Below are positions 62,862-64,000 of a stretch of 64,000 nucleotides of DNA, piece after piece. This DNA comes from Caballeronia sp. dw_19 (GTDB lineage: Bacteria > Pseudomonadota > Gammaproteobacteria > Burkholderiales > Burkholderiaceae): the NCBI RefSeq assembly GCF_018449515.1, contig NZ_JAAVUQ010000024.1:61884-125883 (forward strand), in the 5' to 3' direction. The notes beneath the pieces were generated by a model that was given only the letters and a program-made list of their open reading frames with translations, had not been told where the DNA came from and did not search any database. Both the position numbers and the translations under genes were made by a program. Each line of letters begins with the position of its first letter. Position 1 is the stretch's first letter.

Positions 62862-63601
62862 GAGCGTGCTCCGTTCAGGACTTGGGCGATGTGGATAAAC
62901 CGGGCATCGAGTTTCAGGCGTTCGGCGCAGCCTTGCTGATGCATGAGGCAGGACATATCGCCGGAGACAATATATTGCGCGCCCGCGCCGAGGTGGTCGC
63001 GGACCTTGTCCTGCCCCATCCTCACCGATACCGCTTCTTCGGTCACTGAAAACGTGCCGCCGAAGCCGCAGCATTCGTCGGGGCGTGTGAGCGTGACGAA
63101 CTCGATGCCTTTGACGCCTTCGAGTAGCGTGCGGGGTTTGGAAAACGGCGCCCCGCCAATTTCCGATGCTGAGACTTCCTTCAGATGCCGGATCGCGCTG
63201 CAGCTATTGTGCAAGCCCACGCGGTGCGGGAATTCGGCCCATGGGAATTCGCGCACTTTCAGGACATCGTGGAGAAATTCGACGAGTTCGTAGGCGCTCG
63301 TCCGGACCTTGCGCACGGATGCGGTCTGCTCGATGGCCGTTAGATGCTCGCGCACGTGATGGATACAACTCGCCGATGGGCCGACCACGTAGTCGTAATC
63401 AGCGAAATTGCGGGCGAATACGCGCTCGGCGCCGGCCGCTTCTTTTTGCGCGCCGCTGTTCGCCATTGGCTGGCCACAGCAGGTTTGTTCCTCTGGGTAA
63501 TCGACTTCTACGCCCAGGCGTTCGAGCAATTCGAGTGTCGCGATGCCGACTTCGGGATAGAACGCATCGATGAAACAGGGAACGAACAGGGCGACTTTCA
63601 T
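62858..63601 (-). CDS. lutA: Lactate utilisation protein A
   Basis: LutA is the CCG-domain subunit (GlpC/HdrB-like) of the L-lactate oxidation complex. From ATG 63601 it has 247 residues and starts MKVALFVPCFIDAFYPEVG; the frame before that is not conserved-looking. CCG motifs are CCGQPMANSG and CCGFGGTFSV. It is the first gene of lutABC. Confidence 0.94.
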   Translation of the reverse strand: MKVALFVPCFIDAFYPEVGIATLELLERLGVEVDYPEEQTCCGQPMANSGAQKEAAGAERVFARNFADYDYVVGPSASCIHHVREHLTAIEQTASVRKVRTSAYELVEFLHDVLKVREFPWAEFPHRVGLHNSCSAIRHLKEVSASEIGGAPFSKPRTLLEGVKGIEFVTLTRPDECCGFGGTFSVTEEAVSVRMGQDKVRDHLGAGAQYIVSGDMSCLMHQQGCAERLKLDARFIHIAQVLNGARS

Positions 63602-63638
63602 TGGGCGGGGTGGCCTGAAAACAGGCGGTTTTTGAAGT

Positions 63639-63669
63639 TTGGTAAACTTGCGCCAAGTTGGTAAGCTTG
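63639..63669. repeat. Direct repeats before lutA
   Basis: Two 12-base near-copies, TTGGTAAACTTG (63639-63650) and TTGGTAAGCTTG (63658-63669), sit 19 bases apart immediately before the operator. They may be additional binding sites. Confidence 0.5.
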
Positions 63670-63678
63670 GTCTGACCA
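63668..63678. promoter_or_regulatory. FadR-family (LutR/LldR-type) operator
   Basis: TGGTCTGACCA is a perfect palindrome around its central base and fits TNGTNNNACNA. It lies 67 bases before the lutA start. LldR/LutR repressors bind similar sequences. No lutR gene is in the window. Confidence 0.65.
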
Positions 63679-63906
63679 CGACTTTAAAGTTTGCAGTGTT
63701 TCAAGTCAAATGGGGTCGATGGCCGAATGGGGTCGCTGGCGCTTTTTTTGGGGAGGGGGTGAGGGGGGCAGCGGGTGGGGGCGGGTTGGTCGGTTCTGGG
63801 GTTCGTGGTCGGGGTCAATGCCGGGTTGCTGCTTTCAGCGTTAGCGGTCTGCGAGAGTCGGATATTCTCTTTATCACTGTTAGCCACTGTGCGTGGCGGC
63901 ACGTCA

Positions 63907-63932
63907 TTTCTTTGTCCAAAGCGACAAAGAAA
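63907..63932. repeat. Inverted repeat with TTTCTTTGTC arms
   Basis: A perfect 10-base inverted repeat (TTTCTTTGTC/GACAAAGAAA) around CAAAGC. Similar CTTTG/CAAAG hairpins recur in Burkholderiaceae intergenic DNA as I remember them, so it may be a dispersed repeat; copy number is unknown from this window. Confidence 0.45.
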
Positions 63933-64000
63933 CGAAGCAAAGAAAACGCTTTCAACCACGCTACCCTAAGTGTTCACAGCGTGCAGTTTCTATTCATAGG

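Larger units (their letters stand above)
63602..64000. other. Region upstream of lutABC
   Basis: About 400 bases to the window end with no gene I can support. It holds the FadR-family operator (63668-63678), a pair of direct repeats (63639-63669) and a hairpin at 63907-63932. A T/G-rich, low-complexity stretch lies at 63735-63800. Confidence 0.5.

Noticed and set aside
63684..63959. 91-residue minus-strand frame near the window end
   Set aside because: It is Pro/Thr/Asn-rich and overlaps low-complexity DNA and an inverted repeat. There is no supporting motif.

Overview
The window looks like chromosomal DNA of a Burkholderiaceae bacterium, most likely Paraburkholderia or Caballeronia. The G+C content is high. 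The gene order rpmF-plsX-fabH-fabD-fabG-acpP-fabF followed by rpoE-mucA-mucB-mucD, lepA-lepB-rnc-era-recO-pdxJ-acpS-nagZ is typical of beta-proteobacteria, as are the EarP/EF-P pair and RNase III and RNase E with long tails. The genus is inferred from gene order and protein style; no database search was run.

Region 1 (1-6053) is the end of an integrated element next to tRNA-Cys. Phage-like plus-strand genes (1-2576) face a minus-strand cassette of two unrecognised proteins and a Fic-domain protein (2560-4564), followed by a complete tyrosine integrase (4718-5878). The far end of the element lies outside the window. The Fic cassette is the best candidate here for an undescribed system.

Region 2 (6054-12356) has tRNA-Cys, two tRNA-Gly(GCC), pgsA, uvrC, then earP and efp (EF-P rhamnosylation) and a BON-domain lipoprotein. 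A NtrC-type regulator with altered ATPase motifs follows at 12661-14043.

Region 3 (14150-34676) is one long minus-strand block of housekeeping genes. In transcription order it holds yceD and rpmF; fatty-acid and phospholipid synthesis; a YgfX-like protein; the sigma-E envelope-stress system with its anti-sigma factors and MucD protease; a thioredoxin-fold protein; lepA and lepB; rnc, era, recO, pdxJ, acpS and nagZ.

Region 4 (34999-53486) has maf and an RsmI-like methylase on the plus strand; sppA, a Rieske protein, a phosphoglycolate-phosphatase-like HAD protein and rluC on the minus strand; a 924-base leader and rne; molybdenum-cofactor genes moaA, mobA and moeA; a small membrane protein and a GNAT; then rmuC, a 2-hydroxyacid dehydrogenase, a NhaD-like antiporter and pncB on the minus strand.

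Region 5 (53928-64000) has a 7Fe ferredoxin, tRNA-Asn with a consensus promoter, a vapBC toxin-antitoxin pair behind a perfect inverted repeat, a D-glucarate catabolic cluster (FadR-type regulator, MFS transporter, glucarate dehydratase, 5-dehydro-4-deoxyglucarate dehydratase) with operator-like sites, and the lactate-oxidation operon lutABC (minus strand) with a FadR-family-type operator upstream.
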